In this document: positions 53,576 through 62,680 of the stretch, piece after piece | Position numbering within the stretch: position 1 is the first letter of the stretch | Layout of the letters: each line of letters starts with the position of its first letter | Source of the DNA: Bacillus sp. E(2018) | Lineage (GTDB): Bacteria; Bacillota; Bacilli; Bacillales; Fictibacillaceae | DNA length: 64,000 nt | Reading direction: 5' to 3' | Assembly: GCF_005503015.1 (NCBI RefSeq) | Contig: NZ_SCOL01000001.1 | Location: 1,426,001-1,490,000, forward strand | Program-made: the position numbers and the translations under genes | The notes under the pieces: model-generated | Seen by the model: the letters and a program-made list of their open reading frames with translations, nothing else | Databases searched by the model: none | Told to the model about the DNA's origin: nothing

Positions 53576-54508
53576 CTATTTTTGTTTTTCAGCGACCCTC
53601 AATTTTGCTGAGCGTGATCTTCTGTTTTCTTCAAGCTCATCGTCTGTTGGTACGATTGGTTTTCTTGTGATGAGTTTTAATTCAGGTTTGTATTCTTCTG
53701 GTATAACCGGCAGTCCTGGAGGGAGTTCCGGGCCTGTGCTTGCTTTTTTTAGGATATTTTTACACGCACGATCTTCTAAAGAATGAAATGTGATAACCGC
53801 AATCCTGCCACCGATATCTAACAGCTCAATGGAATCTTGCAGTGCATCTTCAAAAGCGTTCAATTCATCATTTACAGCGATACGAATGGCTTGAAATGTC
53901 CGTTTTGCAGGATGTCCGCCTGTTCTTCTTGCAGGAGCAGGTATAGCATCCTTTATTATTTCGACCAGTTCGCCAGTTGTTTGAATCTCTTTTTTCTCAC
54001 GAGCCGCTTCAATTTTTCTAGCGATCTGTTTAGCGAATTTTTCTTCGCCATATCTTGAGATAATCTTCATCAATTCATTGAACGACCATTCATTCACAAC
54101 TTCTTTTGCTGTAAGATCACTTGATTGATCCATTCGCATATCAAGCTCAGCGTCATGTTGGTAGCTAAACCCTCTATCCGCTTCATCTAGTTGCGGAGAT
54201 GATACACCTAAATCAAATAGGATGCCATCCACTTTATGTATGCCACGTTTAGAAAGCTCTTCTTTAATATGGCGGAAATTGCTGCGAATAATCGTATACT
54301 TTCCTTCATGTTCCTTTAGAACCTGACGGGCGTTTTCAATGGCAATGTCATCTTGATCAAATGCATATAGATGGCCAGTTTCTAATTGGGACAGAATAAG
54401 TGCACTATGACCTGCCCCACCTAACGTACAATCAACATAAACTCCATCTGGTCTCACGTGTAAAGCATCTACTGATTCTTGTTTTAAAACGGTTATATGG
54501 TCAAACAT
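53576..54508 (-). CDS. rsmH: 16S rRNA (cytosine(1402)-N(4))-methyltransferase
   Basis: SAM-dependent methyltransferase (MraW) acting on the 30S decoding centre. [11 protein letters not shown] near residue 27 is the SAM site; [12 protein letters not shown] and [12 protein letters not shown] follow. 310 aa, normal length, 31 nt after mraZ. Confidence 0.97.
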   Translation of the reverse strand: MFDHITVLKQESVDALHVRPDGVYVDCTLGGAGHSALILSQLETGHLYAFDQDDIAIENARQVLKEHEGKYTIIRSNFRHIKEELSKRGIHKVDGILFDLGVSSPQLDEADRGFSYQHDAELDMRMDQSSDLTAKEVVNEWSFNELMKIISRYGEEKFAKQIARKIEAAREKKEIQTTGELVEIIKDAIPAPARRTGGHPAKRTFQAIRIAVNDELNAFEDALQDSIELLDIGGRIAVITFHSLEDRACKNILKKASTGPELPPGLPVIPEEYKPELKLITRKPIVPTDDELEENRRSRSAKLRVAEKQK

Positions 54509-54539
54509 GGAAAATTCCTCTCTGCTATAAACTTAAGGG

Positions 54540-54971
54540 TTATAAATCAAAGTCCATGAGACTTTCTGCAATTTCTCCAAATGAGTCTTCTGACTTTGAG
54601 AAGTATTCTTCCCAAATTGATTTACTCCAAATTTCAATTCTATTCGACACACCTATCACTACGCAATCCTTTTCTAGTTTTGCATAGTCTCTGAGCGGAG
54701 ATGCAATGTTCACTCTTCCCTGTTTATCTAACTGACACTCAGCAGCGCCAGAAAAGAAAAAACGAGTAAATGCACGTGCATCCTTTTTAGTGAATGGCAA
54801 ACTCTTCAGCTTTTCTTCGATGACTTTCCACTCATTTAAAGGATATCCGAATACACATTGATCCAATCCGCGAGTTAAGATAAACTCTGTGCCTAGTTCT
54901 TCACGAAATTTGGAGGGGATGATCATACGTCCTTTTTCGTCGATGCTGTGCTGATACTCTCCCATGAACAT
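54540..54971 (-). CDS. mraZ: Transcriptional regulator MraZ
   Basis: DNA-binding protein with two SpoVT/AbrB-like motifs that represses its own cell wall-division cluster. The two halves begin [20 protein letters not shown] and [16 protein letters not shown]. 143 aa, the B. subtilis length. A matching operator is present directly upstream of its own start. Confidence 0.96.
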   Translation of the reverse strand: MFMGEYQHSIDEKGRMIIPSKFREELGTEFILTRGLDQCVFGYPLNEWKVIEEKLKSLPFTKKDARAFTRFFFSGAAECQLDKQGRVNIASPLRDYAKLEKDCVVIGVSNRIEIWSKSIWEEYFSKSEDSFGEIAESLMDFDL

Positions 54972-55000
54972 ATGATCACCCCACTTTCTCCCCTAAATCT

Positions 55001-55025
55001 ACCACAACGCTCCACTTTTCACCAC
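55001..55025 (-). promoter_or_regulatory. MraZ operator (three GTGGW repeats, 10-bp period)
   Basis: On the minus strand GTGGT (55021-55025), GTGGA (55011-55015) and GTGGT (55001-55005) are direct repeats with 5-nt spacers, the known MraZ-box layout. A further GTGG at 54981-54984 is nearly in phase. They lie just downstream of a TAATACT -10-like sequence (55031-55037), so binding should block the mraZ promoter. Confidence 0.7.
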
Positions 55026-55043
55026 TACAAGTATTATTCGTGT

Positions 55044-55080
55044 ACAAAAAAAAAAATCCTGCTGTAGCACAGGATTTTTT
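55044..55080 (-). terminator. Intrinsic terminator after bshC
   Basis: AATCCTG/CAGGATT stem with an 8-nt loop and about eleven T on the minus strand, between bshC and the mraZ promoter. Confidence 0.88.
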
Positions 55081-55099
55081 CTAAAATTATTTATCTTTT

Positions 55100-56722
55100 T
55101 TATACGTATACAATCTTATGTTTCCCATTGAAATCATAAGGGTATTGTACAAGTTTGTTCATAAGATAAGAGCCTTCTTCGTTTACGAATTGATAGATGT
55201 TCCAGACCCTCTCCTGCAAACTTCCAGTCGGTTTCAATTGCAGCATGATCTCATCAAATTCGGCAAGTGGTTTCTTTACCTTTTTTCGCACGCGTTGTTC
55301 TAACTTATTTTCCATATAGTCAATCTCTGATAAGATTCTCTTCAAATTGTGTTCCGCAACCGGGAAAAGCTTTGGATCTATATCTTCTGCTAAGTTTAAC
55401 AACTTCTCATAAGAAGAAGTAAACTCTGCTCTTACAGATTGCACCGTTTCATAAGTTTCGATCGGACGGTTTACAGAAAACCACTCGCGTTTATATTCTT
55501 CCGTTCCATTCTCTAAAACTTGTTTCACCATTAATTTCTTTGTTTGTAGCAATTCGTTAACTCTAGCTGTTACGAGAGTAAATGATAGCCTTGGTGTTAA
55601 AATCGGCATCATTCTATTAAATCGGTTAAAAACCTTTCCGAGAACAGCCCAATAGGCAATTTCACCAGGTCCAGCAACAAACGATAAAACCGGTAAAAGA
55701 AACTCTTGCATCAAAGGACGCGTCACGACATTATTGCTGAATTTTTCTGGGTGTTTAACCGCTTCTTCAAGAAGTTCTGATTTAGAAATCGTAAAATCCT
55801 TCTCTTTGGACGAAAATCCATCCTCATCACGATACAACAAGATCCTTTCCTGATTTTTCGTATAGAAAAGATGTGCGTTGTTCTCTTGAACCTCTATCGG
55901 TGCGGAATAACCCAAATTGCACAGTTCTTCCGTGCACACATTAAATGCCTTATCTATCTCACTGTTATGAAGAATCATCTCTTTTAATATAGTGGATTGC
56001 AGTTTCTTAAACCCAGGATCTCCAGAATCTAATAAGATTAAGCCTTCTTCAGAAAACCATTTGGAAAGTAGCTTTGCGAAGAATGTAACAATTGAATCTG
56101 ACTCTTTCAAGGTACGTTCTGTTTCAGCAAGCAGGTCACTAGTAAAAGCTGTTTCACCAAAAGAACGAAACACTTCCTTTAACCAAGGTAGAACGTCTTC
56201 TCTATTCCATTCCCATTGGGAGGCTGAAGATTTTACACTGCTCGCTGACTTTAGGGATACCTTTTTCGCAGTGCTATTCTTAGGAACCATTACATGATTG
56301 ATCTCTTCCATATCATGATCTTCACCAGCTATCCAAAAAATTGGAACAACGGGAACATTTAATTCTTTTTCAGCTTGTTTTGCTAGTTGAATCGTACTGA
56401 TGCACTTGTAGATCACTAAAAGCGGTCCGGATAGAAGTCCTGCTTGTTGTCCACCAACGACAGCTACACTATCTTCTGCATTCAATTTTTGTATATTTTT
56501 TATTGTTTTGGCCGAGGAACCCACCTTTTGATTATAAGAAGTCAGATAATCCGTAAGACCCTTTCTTGGAAATGAATAACGCTTCAATTCCTGTTGTCTT
56601 TTTGTCCATTCTTGCTTGTCATAAGGAGATTTATAATCAAAAAAACGGACAACCTCCTCATCTCCGTTCGAGTACCCTTCTAAAAAAGGCGATGTATGAA
56701 GCTGCATTTCCTCCAGTCTCAT
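55100..56722 (-). CDS. bshC: Putative cysteine ligase BshC (bacillithiol synthesis)
   Basis: Adds cysteine to GlcN-malate in the last step of bacillithiol synthesis, the low-molecular-weight thiol of Bacilli. The 540-aa product has the family features VVGGQQAGLLSGPLLVIYK and IFWIAGEDHDMEEI, and a coiled-coil region near 450-510. Formerly YllA. Same place as in B. subtilis, upstream of mraZ. Confidence 0.94.
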   Translation of the reverse strand: MRLEEMQLHTSPFLEGYSNGDEEVVRFFDYKSPYDKQEWTKRQQELKRYSFPRKGLTDYLTSYNQKVGSSAKTIKNIQKLNAEDSVAVVGGQQAGLLSGPLLVIYKCISTIQLAKQAEKELNVPVVPIFWIAGEDHDMEEINHVMVPKNSTAKKVSLKSASSVKSSASQWEWNREDVLPWLKEVFRSFGETAFTSDLLAETERTLKESDSIVTFFAKLLSKWFSEEGLILLDSGDPGFKKLQSTILKEMILHNSEIDKAFNVCTEELCNLGYSAPIEVQENNAHLFYTKNQERILLYRDEDGFSSKEKDFTISKSELLEEAVKHPEKFSNNVVTRPLMQEFLLPVLSFVAGPGEIAYWAVLGKVFNRFNRMMPILTPRLSFTLVTARVNELLQTKKLMVKQVLENGTEEYKREWFSVNRPIETYETVQSVRAEFTSSYEKLLNLAEDIDPKLFPVAEHNLKRILSEIDYMENKLEQRVRKKVKKPLAEFDEIMLQLKPTGSLQERVWNIYQFVNEEGSYLMNKLVQYPYDFNGKHKIVYV

Positions 56723-56802
56723 TTATGAACTTCCTTTCTACGTATCAATTACATCCTTATCGAGTATAGCAAAGAACGAATGAAGAGCATAAAAAATATG
56801 CT

Positions 56803-57186
56803 CTAAATGTTCAAAATACGCGAAATGATTCCATATGTCATCAACGAAAAGTAACCGATGGACAGCACAAGAAACTGCAGACGCCAATTTAACCTAAGTA
56901 TTTTCCCGATAGACAGATCTAAATCATTTTTCCAGATCACATATGTAAAAAGTAAACAGCCAAATAGAAATACGAGTAGAAGAATCCAGTAATAAGAATG
57001 GCCCCAAATCTCTACAGTCATTCTTTCGATAGCAAAAAATAAAAATAACGTTGTACTATCAACACCCGCCTTAAAGGCTTTTCTCCTTTTTTTCGTAAGC
57101 TTTAGCATACTCTTATTCACAAGAAAAAAGACAATATAAGGAACGGTTATCAAAGTAGCAATAATCGCACCTAGAACACTAGCCAA
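56803..57186 (-). CDS. DUF3397-like membrane protein
   Basis: Hydrophobic protein with four predicted transmembrane segments (ASVLGAIIATLITVPYIVFF, TLFLFFAIERM, YWILLLVFLFGCLLFTYVI, LQFLVLSIGYFSLMTYGI). It resembles the DUF3397 family that neighbours bshC and panE in other Bacillaceae; function unknown. Start uncertain: TTG 57186 lies 8 nt after GAGAGG within the panE stop region (127 aa), while ATGs at 57204 and 57231 overlap panE more. Confidence 0.75.
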   Translation of the reverse strand: MASVLGAIIATLITVPYIVFFLVNKSMLKLTKKRRKAFKAGVDSTTLFLFFAIERMTVEIWGHSYYWILLLVFLFGCLLFTYVIWKNDLDLSIGKILRLNWRLQFLVLSIGYFSLMTYGIISRILNI

Positions 57187-57190
57187 CCAT

Positions 57191-58078
57191 TCATCCTCTC
57201 CCATCCAATGCACGAATCGCTTCATAAGCAAAACGAGAATATGGGGTATTAATCTTCAATTCATTTCCTCTCTTAATAACTTCACCCGTAATACTCTCTA
57301 TTTCAGTTTGCTTCCCACTCTCTACGCTCTTTAACATAGAAGAGCGATTCAATGAAGTATTTCTGCACAGGACTAACAATTCCTTCCATAACACTTCACG
57401 CCGTTCTGTCATTTCTAATACGGAAATTGTTTCTTCAAAAAGTTCTTTCATCATAGAAAGTGCATGTGGATTCGTCAAAAGTTCTCCATTTGTAATTCTT
57501 AATAACGCTGTAAGCGGATTGATGGATGCATTCATAATTAGTTTTTCATAAACCATTGGCTCCCACTTTTTTTCAATTAAAGTTGGAAAACAACGTGAAT
57601 GAAGCAGTCCACTCCATCTCTGTTCAGAATCACCCTTATAGGAAGAGAGTTTTATCCTTCCTTCTCCCAGGTGATGAACGGTCGTAGAATCTTCCTTGAT
57701 TGCACCGTGTTCAACAACACCAATGCTTATTTGTTTTTGTGGCATGCTTTCCAAAAAAGATAGATGACTGATTCCATTTTGTAAAAAGAGATAGGAAACT
57801 TCACTGTATGTAATCAGTTCATGTAATTCTTTCATTACCGTTTGTTTAACTGCGACGATACATGATGATTCTTCACCAAAATATTGTGCAAATGGCTTCG
57901 CATCGACTTTTACAGTTGTATGAGAACCTTTTGTATCTTTATAAGTCAGACCAGACTTTCTGAGTTCCGTTGCTTGTTCAGAGCTTCTTGTATATATAAC
58001 AGGTTCTTGCCCGTTTTGCTTTAAAAAATAGGAAACTAATAACCCGATTGCACCGCCACCAATAACACTTATTCTCAC
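57191..58078 (-). CDS. panE: 2-dehydropantoate 2-reductase
   Basis: NADPH-dependent ketopantoate reductase of pantothenate synthesis (YlbQ type), which feeds the CoA pathway served by coaBC elsewhere in the window. N-terminal Rossmann motif VIGGGAIGLLVSYFLK; C-terminal ApbA domain with KLIMNASINPLTALL containing the catalytic Lys and Asn. GTG at 58078, 7 nt after GGGGTGAT, is taken as start (295 aa). Confidence 0.88.
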   Translation of the reverse strand: MRISVIGGGAIGLLVSYFLKQNGQEPVIYTRSSEQATELRKSGLTYKDTKGSHTTVKVDAKPFAQYFGEESSCIVAVKQTVMKELHELITYSEVSYLFLQNGISHLSFLESMPQKQISIGVVEHGAIKEDSTTVHHLGEGRIKLSSYKGDSEQRWSGLLHSRCFPTLIEKKWEPMVYEKLIMNASINPLTALLRITNGELLTNPHALSMMKELFEETISVLEMTERREVLWKELLVLCRNTSLNRSSMLKSVESGKQTEIESITGEVIKRGNELKINTPYSRFAYEAIRALDGRG

Positions 58079-58135
58079 AATAAAGATCACCCCTTATATC
58101 TCTTACTCGATATTATCATATTCTTAAATCTACCT

Positions 58136-58162
58136 AAAAAAACCTCCCAAGTTCGGGAGGTT
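58136..58162 (-). terminator. Intrinsic terminator after the carboxyltransferase gene
   Basis: AACCTCCC/GGGAGGTT stem, 6-nt loop, seven T on the minus strand; 8 nt beyond the stop codon. Confidence 0.9.
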
Positions 58163-58169
58163 CATCTTA

Positions 58170-59708
58170 TTAAACCGGATAAACAGGATGCTTTCTTTCA
58201 CTGAATACCATTTCTTTGTTTTCATAAAATGCAAATCTATTTTTAAGTTCGTCTCTTAAGGCTGAAGGTGAAACGATATCATCAATGATCATCTCAGAAG
58301 CAAGCTTATAAATATCAATATGTTCTTTATATTCTTGTTGTTTTTGCTGAACAAATTGAATACGCTCTTTTACATCTTCAATCTCATTAATCTTGTTAGA
58401 ATATACAGCGTTCACTGCTGCTTCTGGTCCCATAACCGCGATCTGAGCTGTTGGCAACGCAATACAACAATCAGGTTCAAATGCTGGACCAGCCATTGCA
58501 TATAGACCAGCACCATATGCTTTTCGGACGATCACTGAAATTTTTGGCACAGTAACATCACTCATGGCCGCTATTAATTTGGCTCCATGACGTATAATTC
58601 CAGCTCTTTCGACTTTCGTTCCGATCATAAATCCTGGCACATCAGATAAGAAAAGTAAAGGGATTGAAAATGCATCACAAAGCGTTATAAACCGTGCTGC
58701 TTTGTCTGCAGAATCAACAAACAGTACGCCGCCTTTTACTTTCGGCTGATTCGCGATAATGCCGACTGGTTTTCCATCAATACGTCCAAAGCCAGTCACG
58801 ATCTCTTGGGCGAATAGCTTTTTCATCTCAAAAAAACTATCTTCATCAATGAGTCCATCAATAAATTCATACATATCAAACGGAACATTCTGATTTTCTG
58901 GTACGATCGCTTCTAATTCTCTTCCCGCTTTTGGAGCGATAGAATCAACTACCGGAGCTTTTAATTTATAGTTACTCGGGAAATAAGAAAGATACCTTTT
59001 TGCTTCTTCGATAGCTTCAGTTTCATCCGTTGCCAAAACGTCGCCGCATCCACTAACAGAGCAGTGCATTCTTGCTCCGCCCATTTCTTCAAGCGTTACT
59101 TTTTCGCCGATTACTTTTTCAGCCATTCGTGGACTTCCTAAGTACATAGATGCATTTTGGTCTACCATGATCACGATATCACAAAAAGCCGGTATATATG
59201 CTCCACCTGCCGCTGATGGCCCGAATAGAATACAAACTTGCGGAATCATCCCAGACATTTTTACCTGATTGTAAAAAATCTTACCTGCTCCACGTCGGTT
59301 CGGAAACATATCAATCTGATCTGTAATTCTAGCACCAGCTGAATCAACAAGATAAAGCATCGGAACTTTCAACTTTTGTGCGGTCTCCTGAATGCGAATA
59401 ATCTTTTCAACTGTTCTAGCTCCCCAAGAACCTGCTTTAACAGTTGAATCATTAGCCATTACACAGACTGTTTTCCCGCCAACTTTACCTATCGCAGTTA
59501 CAACCCCATCTGCTGGGAGGTCTCCTGCTTGATTGTTTGCAAATTTAGCATCTTCTACGCTATATTCACCATCATCAAAAAGAAGTCTGAGTCGGTCGCG
59601 CACGAACATCTTATTTTGAGAACTGTTCTTCTCATGATATTTTTGTGCACCACCCGCTTCTATTTGATCGATTTTTTCTTTTAGTTGATTTTCTAATTTT
59701 GCTACCAT
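58170..59708 (-). CDS. yngE: Acyl-CoA carboxylase carboxyltransferase (YngE/PccB type)
   Basis: Transfers carboxyl from biotin to an acyl-CoA. Single-chain fused carboxyltransferase of 512 aa with N and C halves, oxyanion-hole segments FGPSAAGGAYIPA and KAYGAGLYAMAGPA. The ESMKME-type carrier and biotin carboxylase upstream match the B. subtilis yngH-yngHB-yngE set, which is linked to leucine or methylcrotonyl-CoA catabolism in the sporulating mother cell; propionyl- or methylmalonyl-type substrates cannot be excluded. Confidence 0.85.
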   Translation of the reverse strand: MVAKLENQLKEKIDQIEAGGAQKYHEKNSSQNKMFVRDRLRLLFDDGEYSVEDAKFANNQAGDLPADGVVTAIGKVGGKTVCVMANDSTVKAGSWGARTVEKIIRIQETAQKLKVPMLYLVDSAGARITDQIDMFPNRRGAGKIFYNQVKMSGMIPQVCILFGPSAAGGAYIPAFCDIVIMVDQNASMYLGSPRMAEKVIGEKVTLEEMGGARMHCSVSGCGDVLATDETEAIEEAKRYLSYFPSNYKLKAPVVDSIAPKAGRELEAIVPENQNVPFDMYEFIDGLIDEDSFFEMKKLFAQEIVTGFGRIDGKPVGIIANQPKVKGGVLFVDSADKAARFITLCDAFSIPLLFLSDVPGFMIGTKVERAGIIRHGAKLIAAMSDVTVPKISVIVRKAYGAGLYAMAGPAFEPDCCIALPTAQIAVMGPEAAVNAVYSNKINEIEDVKERIQFVQQKQQEYKEHIDIYKLASEMIIDDIVSPSALRDELKNRFAFYENKEMVFSERKHPVYPV

Positions 59709-59726
59709 GATATACCTCCTTCAAGA

Positions 59727-59742
59727 GAGTGAGCGCTCGTTC
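59727..59742. promoter_or_regulatory. Candidate FadR-like operator
   Basis: GAGTGAGCGCTCGTTC resembles the B. subtilis FadR box core GAATGA-N4-TCATTC, with one change per half and a GCGC centre. It lies between the biotin carrier gene and the start of the carboxyltransferase gene. Prediction by eye. Confidence 0.35.
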
Positions 59743-59762
59743 AGATTGTTTGCACGCTAATG

Positions 59763-59975
59763 TTATTTAAGTGTAACGAGTACGTCGCCCTCATTCACAA
59801 AATCCCCAGATGCAAACTTTATAGTTTCTACAGTCCCTGCATCAACAGCGTCAACGGGTATTTCCATTTTCATAGATTCTAAGATAATAACCGTTTGTCC
59901 TGCTGCTACCTCATCTCCTTCACTCACCAATACTTGCCAAACTGTGCCTGCCATAGATGCTGTAATTTCTTTCAT
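59763..59975 (-). CDS. yngHB: Biotin carboxyl carrier protein (YngHB type)
   Basis: 70-aa stand-alone biotinyl domain. The biotinylated Lys lies in ESMKMEIPV at about residue 35, in the YngHB form (ESMKME) rather than the usual AMKM, and [11 protein letters not shown] closes the barrel. It lies between the carboxylase and transferase genes, 21 nt after the former. Confidence 0.92.
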   Translation of the reverse strand: MKEITASMAGTVWQVLVSEGDEVAAGQTVIILESMKMEIPVDAVDAGTVETIKFASGDFVNEGDVLVTLK

Positions 59976-59996
59976 TTCTCTCTCTCCTTTGTCTAA

Positions 59997-61340
59997 TTAT
60001 GGTTTGGAAACTTTTCTCTTACTTAAATAGCTAGTTGTATAATCACCTTTTATAAAATCCTCTTCTTTCAAGATCATTTGAAAGAGTGGCGTATTCGTTT
60101 TCAGGCCCTCTATTTCAAGTGCATCAAAGAATTCAACCGCATTCTGGATGCATGCTTCCCGATTGGAATCGCTTACAATTATTTTCGCGATCATTGGATC
60201 ATAAAAAGGTGTAACAGCATTACCACTATCATAACCTGAATCGATCCTTACCTTCTCAGAGTTTGGCCATACTAGTTTTTCAATCTTACCAGGTGAAGGG
60301 AAGAACGTGATTGGGTCTTCTGCATAAAGTCTAAACTCTATCGCATGGCCTTTACTCACGATTTCCTCTTGTGCCAAAGGAAGCTTTTCACCTCTAGCTA
60401 CTTGAATCTGCCATCTTACTAGATCAAGTCCTGTAATACTTTCTGTAACAGGATGCTCAACTTGAAGTCTTGTGTTCATTTCCAAAAAATAGAAATCTCC
60501 ATTCTCGCTTACGACAAATTCAACGGTTCCCGCATTCACATAGTTTACTGCTTCTGCTGCTTTAACAGCCGAATCAGTAATTTTAGAACGCAGACTTTCT
60601 GTTAAGAATGGCGAAGGAGATTCTTCGACAACTTTTTGATTTCTTCGCTGAACGCTGCAATCTCTTTCATAAAGATGAACGATGTTTCCATGTGTATCAC
60701 CCATGATTTGAACTTCAATATGCCTAGCATTCTCAATACATTTCTCGATAAACATTCTGCCAGATCCAAAGTAGTTCTTGGCACGTTGTTGCGATGAGAC
60801 AAAATTTTTACGCAGATCTTCATTGTTATCGCATTTTACCATGCCAATTCCGCCACCGCCGCTGCTTGCTTTAAGCATTACTGGATAACCGATCTGCATA
60901 GCAAGTTTTACACCTTCTTCAACATCTTCGATAGGTTCGATCGTTCCAGGTACGATTGGAACACCTGCTTGCTGCATCGTTTTTCTTGCCATGATCTTAT
61001 CACCCATCCACTCGATGGTTTGAGGTGATGGACCTATAAAAGCTATTCCAGCTTTCTCTATCTTTTTGGCAAACTCATCATTTTCAGATAATAATCCATA
61101 ACCTGGATGGATAGCATCTACCTTATGTTTGAGAGCGACTTCTAAGATCACTTCACTCTGCAGATAAGATTTTGCTACCGGAGGTTCACCAATATGTACC
61201 GCCTCATCCGCAGCTTTTACAAAAGGGAGGTCTTTGTCTGCTTCAGAATATACTGCAACCGTTTGAATGTCCATTTCCTTACATGTTTGAATAATGCGCA
61301 GTGCAATTTCACCACGATTAGCGATTAATATTTTTTTCAT
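59997..61340 (-). CDS. yngH: Biotin carboxylase subunit (YngH type)
   Basis: ATP-grasp enzyme that carboxylates the biotin of the carrier protein. KILIANRGEIALRI at the start, GYPVMLKASSGGGGIGM ATP loop near 160 and FLEMNTRLQVEHPVTE near 285 with the catalytic Arg and Glu. The frame begins 17 codons earlier but ATG 61340 follows GGAGG and gives 447 aa. A second, acetyl-CoA carboxylase-type biotin carboxylase is expected elsewhere in the genome. Confidence 0.9.
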   Translation of the reverse strand: MKKILIANRGEIALRIIQTCKEMDIQTVAVYSEADKDLPFVKAADEAVHIGEPPVAKSYLQSEVILEVALKHKVDAIHPGYGLLSENDEFAKKIEKAGIAFIGPSPQTIEWMGDKIMARKTMQQAGVPIVPGTIEPIEDVEEGVKLAMQIGYPVMLKASSGGGGIGMVKCDNNEDLRKNFVSSQQRAKNYFGSGRMFIEKCIENARHIEVQIMGDTHGNIVHLYERDCSVQRRNQKVVEESPSPFLTESLRSKITDSAVKAAEAVNYVNAGTVEFVVSENGDFYFLEMNTRLQVEHPVTESITGLDLVRWQIQVARGEKLPLAQEEIVSKGHAIEFRLYAEDPITFFPSPGKIEKLVWPNSEKVRIDSGYDSGNAVTPFYDPMIAKIIVSDSNREACIQNAVEFFDALEIEGLKTNTPLFQMILKEEDFIKGDYTTSYLSKRKVSKP

Positions 61341-61454
61341 GTTCATCCTCCTTCCTGTTGTCAACATTACCTTTTTCGACATAAAAACCAAAAAATCCTT
61401 TTTGTAAGCGTAAACTAAACGAATATTTTATTTTTAAAGAATTTTTTGCATAAT

Positions 61455-61466
61455 TAGTATATACTA
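61455..61466. promoter_or_regulatory. 12-bp palindrome in the ylbP promoter region
   Basis: TAGTATATACTA is a perfect palindrome in the gap between the divergent biotin carboxylase and ylbP genes, 41 nt before the ylbP start codon. It contains TATACT, a possible -10, so it may be a promoter, an operator or chance in AT-rich DNA. Confidence 0.3.
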
Positions 61467-61506
61467 TAACTATAGAGAAAAGTACAGAAAGACTGGGGGA
61501 GAACAT

Positions 61507-61986
61507 ATGTTAAAGTATGAAGTAAAAAAATTATTAGTTAACTATAAAACACTTGAAGAGTTTAAGCAGTTCAAAGAATATGGCGTACAAGAACTGTCAA
61601 TGCTTGAGGATCTTCAAGAAAATATGATCGAAAACGACAGTGAGTCTCCGTTCTACGGAATTTATTATGGTGATAAACTAGTAGCACGTATGAGTTTGTA
61701 CCAGATCGAAGCTGCTTATGATCAATATTTTGATCCTCCACAAGATTATTTAGAACTTTGGAAACTAGAAGTGTTGCCTCACCATCAGACAAAAGGTCTA
61801 GGTAAAGCGTTAGTAGAGTTCGCTAAAACGTTCCACCTTCCGATCAAGACGAATGGCAGACAACAATCTGGCGGTTTTTGGGAGAAGATGGGCTTTGAAG
61901 CTGTAACTTATAATCAAGATCGTGATCGTGGCCAGAACCCTTATGTATGGTATCCAACAGGCGTAAGTGAACAACGCCTGGCATAA
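61507..61986 (+). CDS. ylbP: GNAT-family N-acetyltransferase YlbP
   Basis: 159 aa. The acetyl-CoA-binding motif A is visible as LEVLPHHQTKGLGKALVEFA near residue 95-115. Substrate unknown. ATG follows GGGGGAG. Among the few plus-strand genes; gene pair ylbP-gerR (ylbO) is conserved in Bacillus, here converging on a shared terminator. Confidence 0.88.
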   Translation: MLKYEVKKLLVNYKTLEEFKQFKEYGVQELSMLEDLQENMIENDSESPFYGIYYGDKLVARMSLYQIEAAYDQYFDPPQDYLELWKLEVLPHHQTKGLGKALVEFAKTFHLPIKTNGRQQSGGFWEKMGFEAVTYNQDRDRGQNPYVWYPTGVSEQRLA

Positions 61987-61990
61987 AAAA

Positions 61991-62022
61991 TAAAAAAAGA
62001 TGGCATCGGCCATCTTTTTTTT
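61991..62022. terminator. Bidirectional terminator between ylbP and gerR
   Basis: AAAGATGGC/GCCATCTTT stem with a 4-nt loop, A-rich on the left and eight T on the right; serves both convergent genes. Confidence 0.9.
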
Positions 62023-62593
62023 AATTTCTCACAGGAACTTCTACTAATTTCCTCGCCCTGTCCATAATCTGCAATACATCTTTATAATCTCGGTACACGG
62101 TTTCATATTCTTTATTTACTTTACTAAGTTTACTTTTCAACGTTCCATTTTCTTTCTTGAGGTTCTGAAGCTTTAGCATCAAAGCTTTATTTTCTGCTTC
62201 TAAGTTCTTTGAAACCGGCTTTTCAGCTTGAAGTTGCTGCAAAAATAATATGATGTCATTCAAAGAAAGAGGAGTATCATTTTTGACACTATTTGAGTGC
62301 TCCCTGTTAAGTAACTCTTCTTTTTGATTTTCAATGGTTGAAGCAAACTGTTTAACTTTACGTTTATTTCGCTCTTTGCGTACTTTTTTAGCCTCAGTTA
62401 TCGCTTTATCATATTGTTTACGAATGAGCGAGTTCCACCGAAAGCCACAGGCAGCAGGTGTTCTCGTTAGTTTCTCTCCTACCTCTTCAAACGCAACCAG
62501 CTGTGTGCTTCCCTCTCGAATATGCCGCAGTGTTACCTCAGCAAGAATAGCATCTTCGTCTTTAGTCCAGGCATCCTGGCGCAAGTTTGTCAT
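62021..62593 (-). CDS. gerR: RsfA/GerR-family sporulation transcription factor
   Basis: 190 aa with an N-terminal Myb/SANT-like DNA-binding domain (RQDAWTKDEDAILAEVTLRH, then RTPAACGFRWNSLIRKQY), a basic stretch and a C-terminal coiled coil (about 125-180). In B. subtilis YlbO (GerR) is a mother-cell regulator under sigma-E, and RsfA is a forespore paralogue; the ylbP neighbour favours GerR. Its ribosome binding site GGGGGG is part of an inverted repeat. Confidence 0.82.
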   Translation of the reverse strand: MTNLRQDAWTKDEDAILAEVTLRHIREGSTQLVAFEEVGEKLTRTPAACGFRWNSLIRKQYDKAITEAKKVRKERNKRKVKQFASTIENQKEELLNREHSNSVKNDTPLSLNDIILFLQQLQAEKPVSKNLEAENKALMLKLQNLKKENGTLKSKLSKVNKEYETVYRDYKDVLQIMDRARKLVEVPVRN

Positions 62594-62601
62594 TAAGATC
62601 C

Positions 62602-62675
62602 CCCCATTTTAGTGGTTTGTAATAAGAATATGCTAGTGCTAGATAAGATAGACTTTTTATTCTACTAAAATGGGG
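62602..62675. repeat. 12-bp inverted repeat around the gerR leader
   Basis: CCCCATTTTAGT (62602-62613) and its exact complement ACTAAAATGGGG (62664-62675) are 50 nt apart in the gap between the hydratase gene and gerR. On the minus strand the downstream arm ends in the G-run that serves as the gerR ribosome binding site. Confidence 0.85.
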
Positions 62676-62680
62676 AAAAC

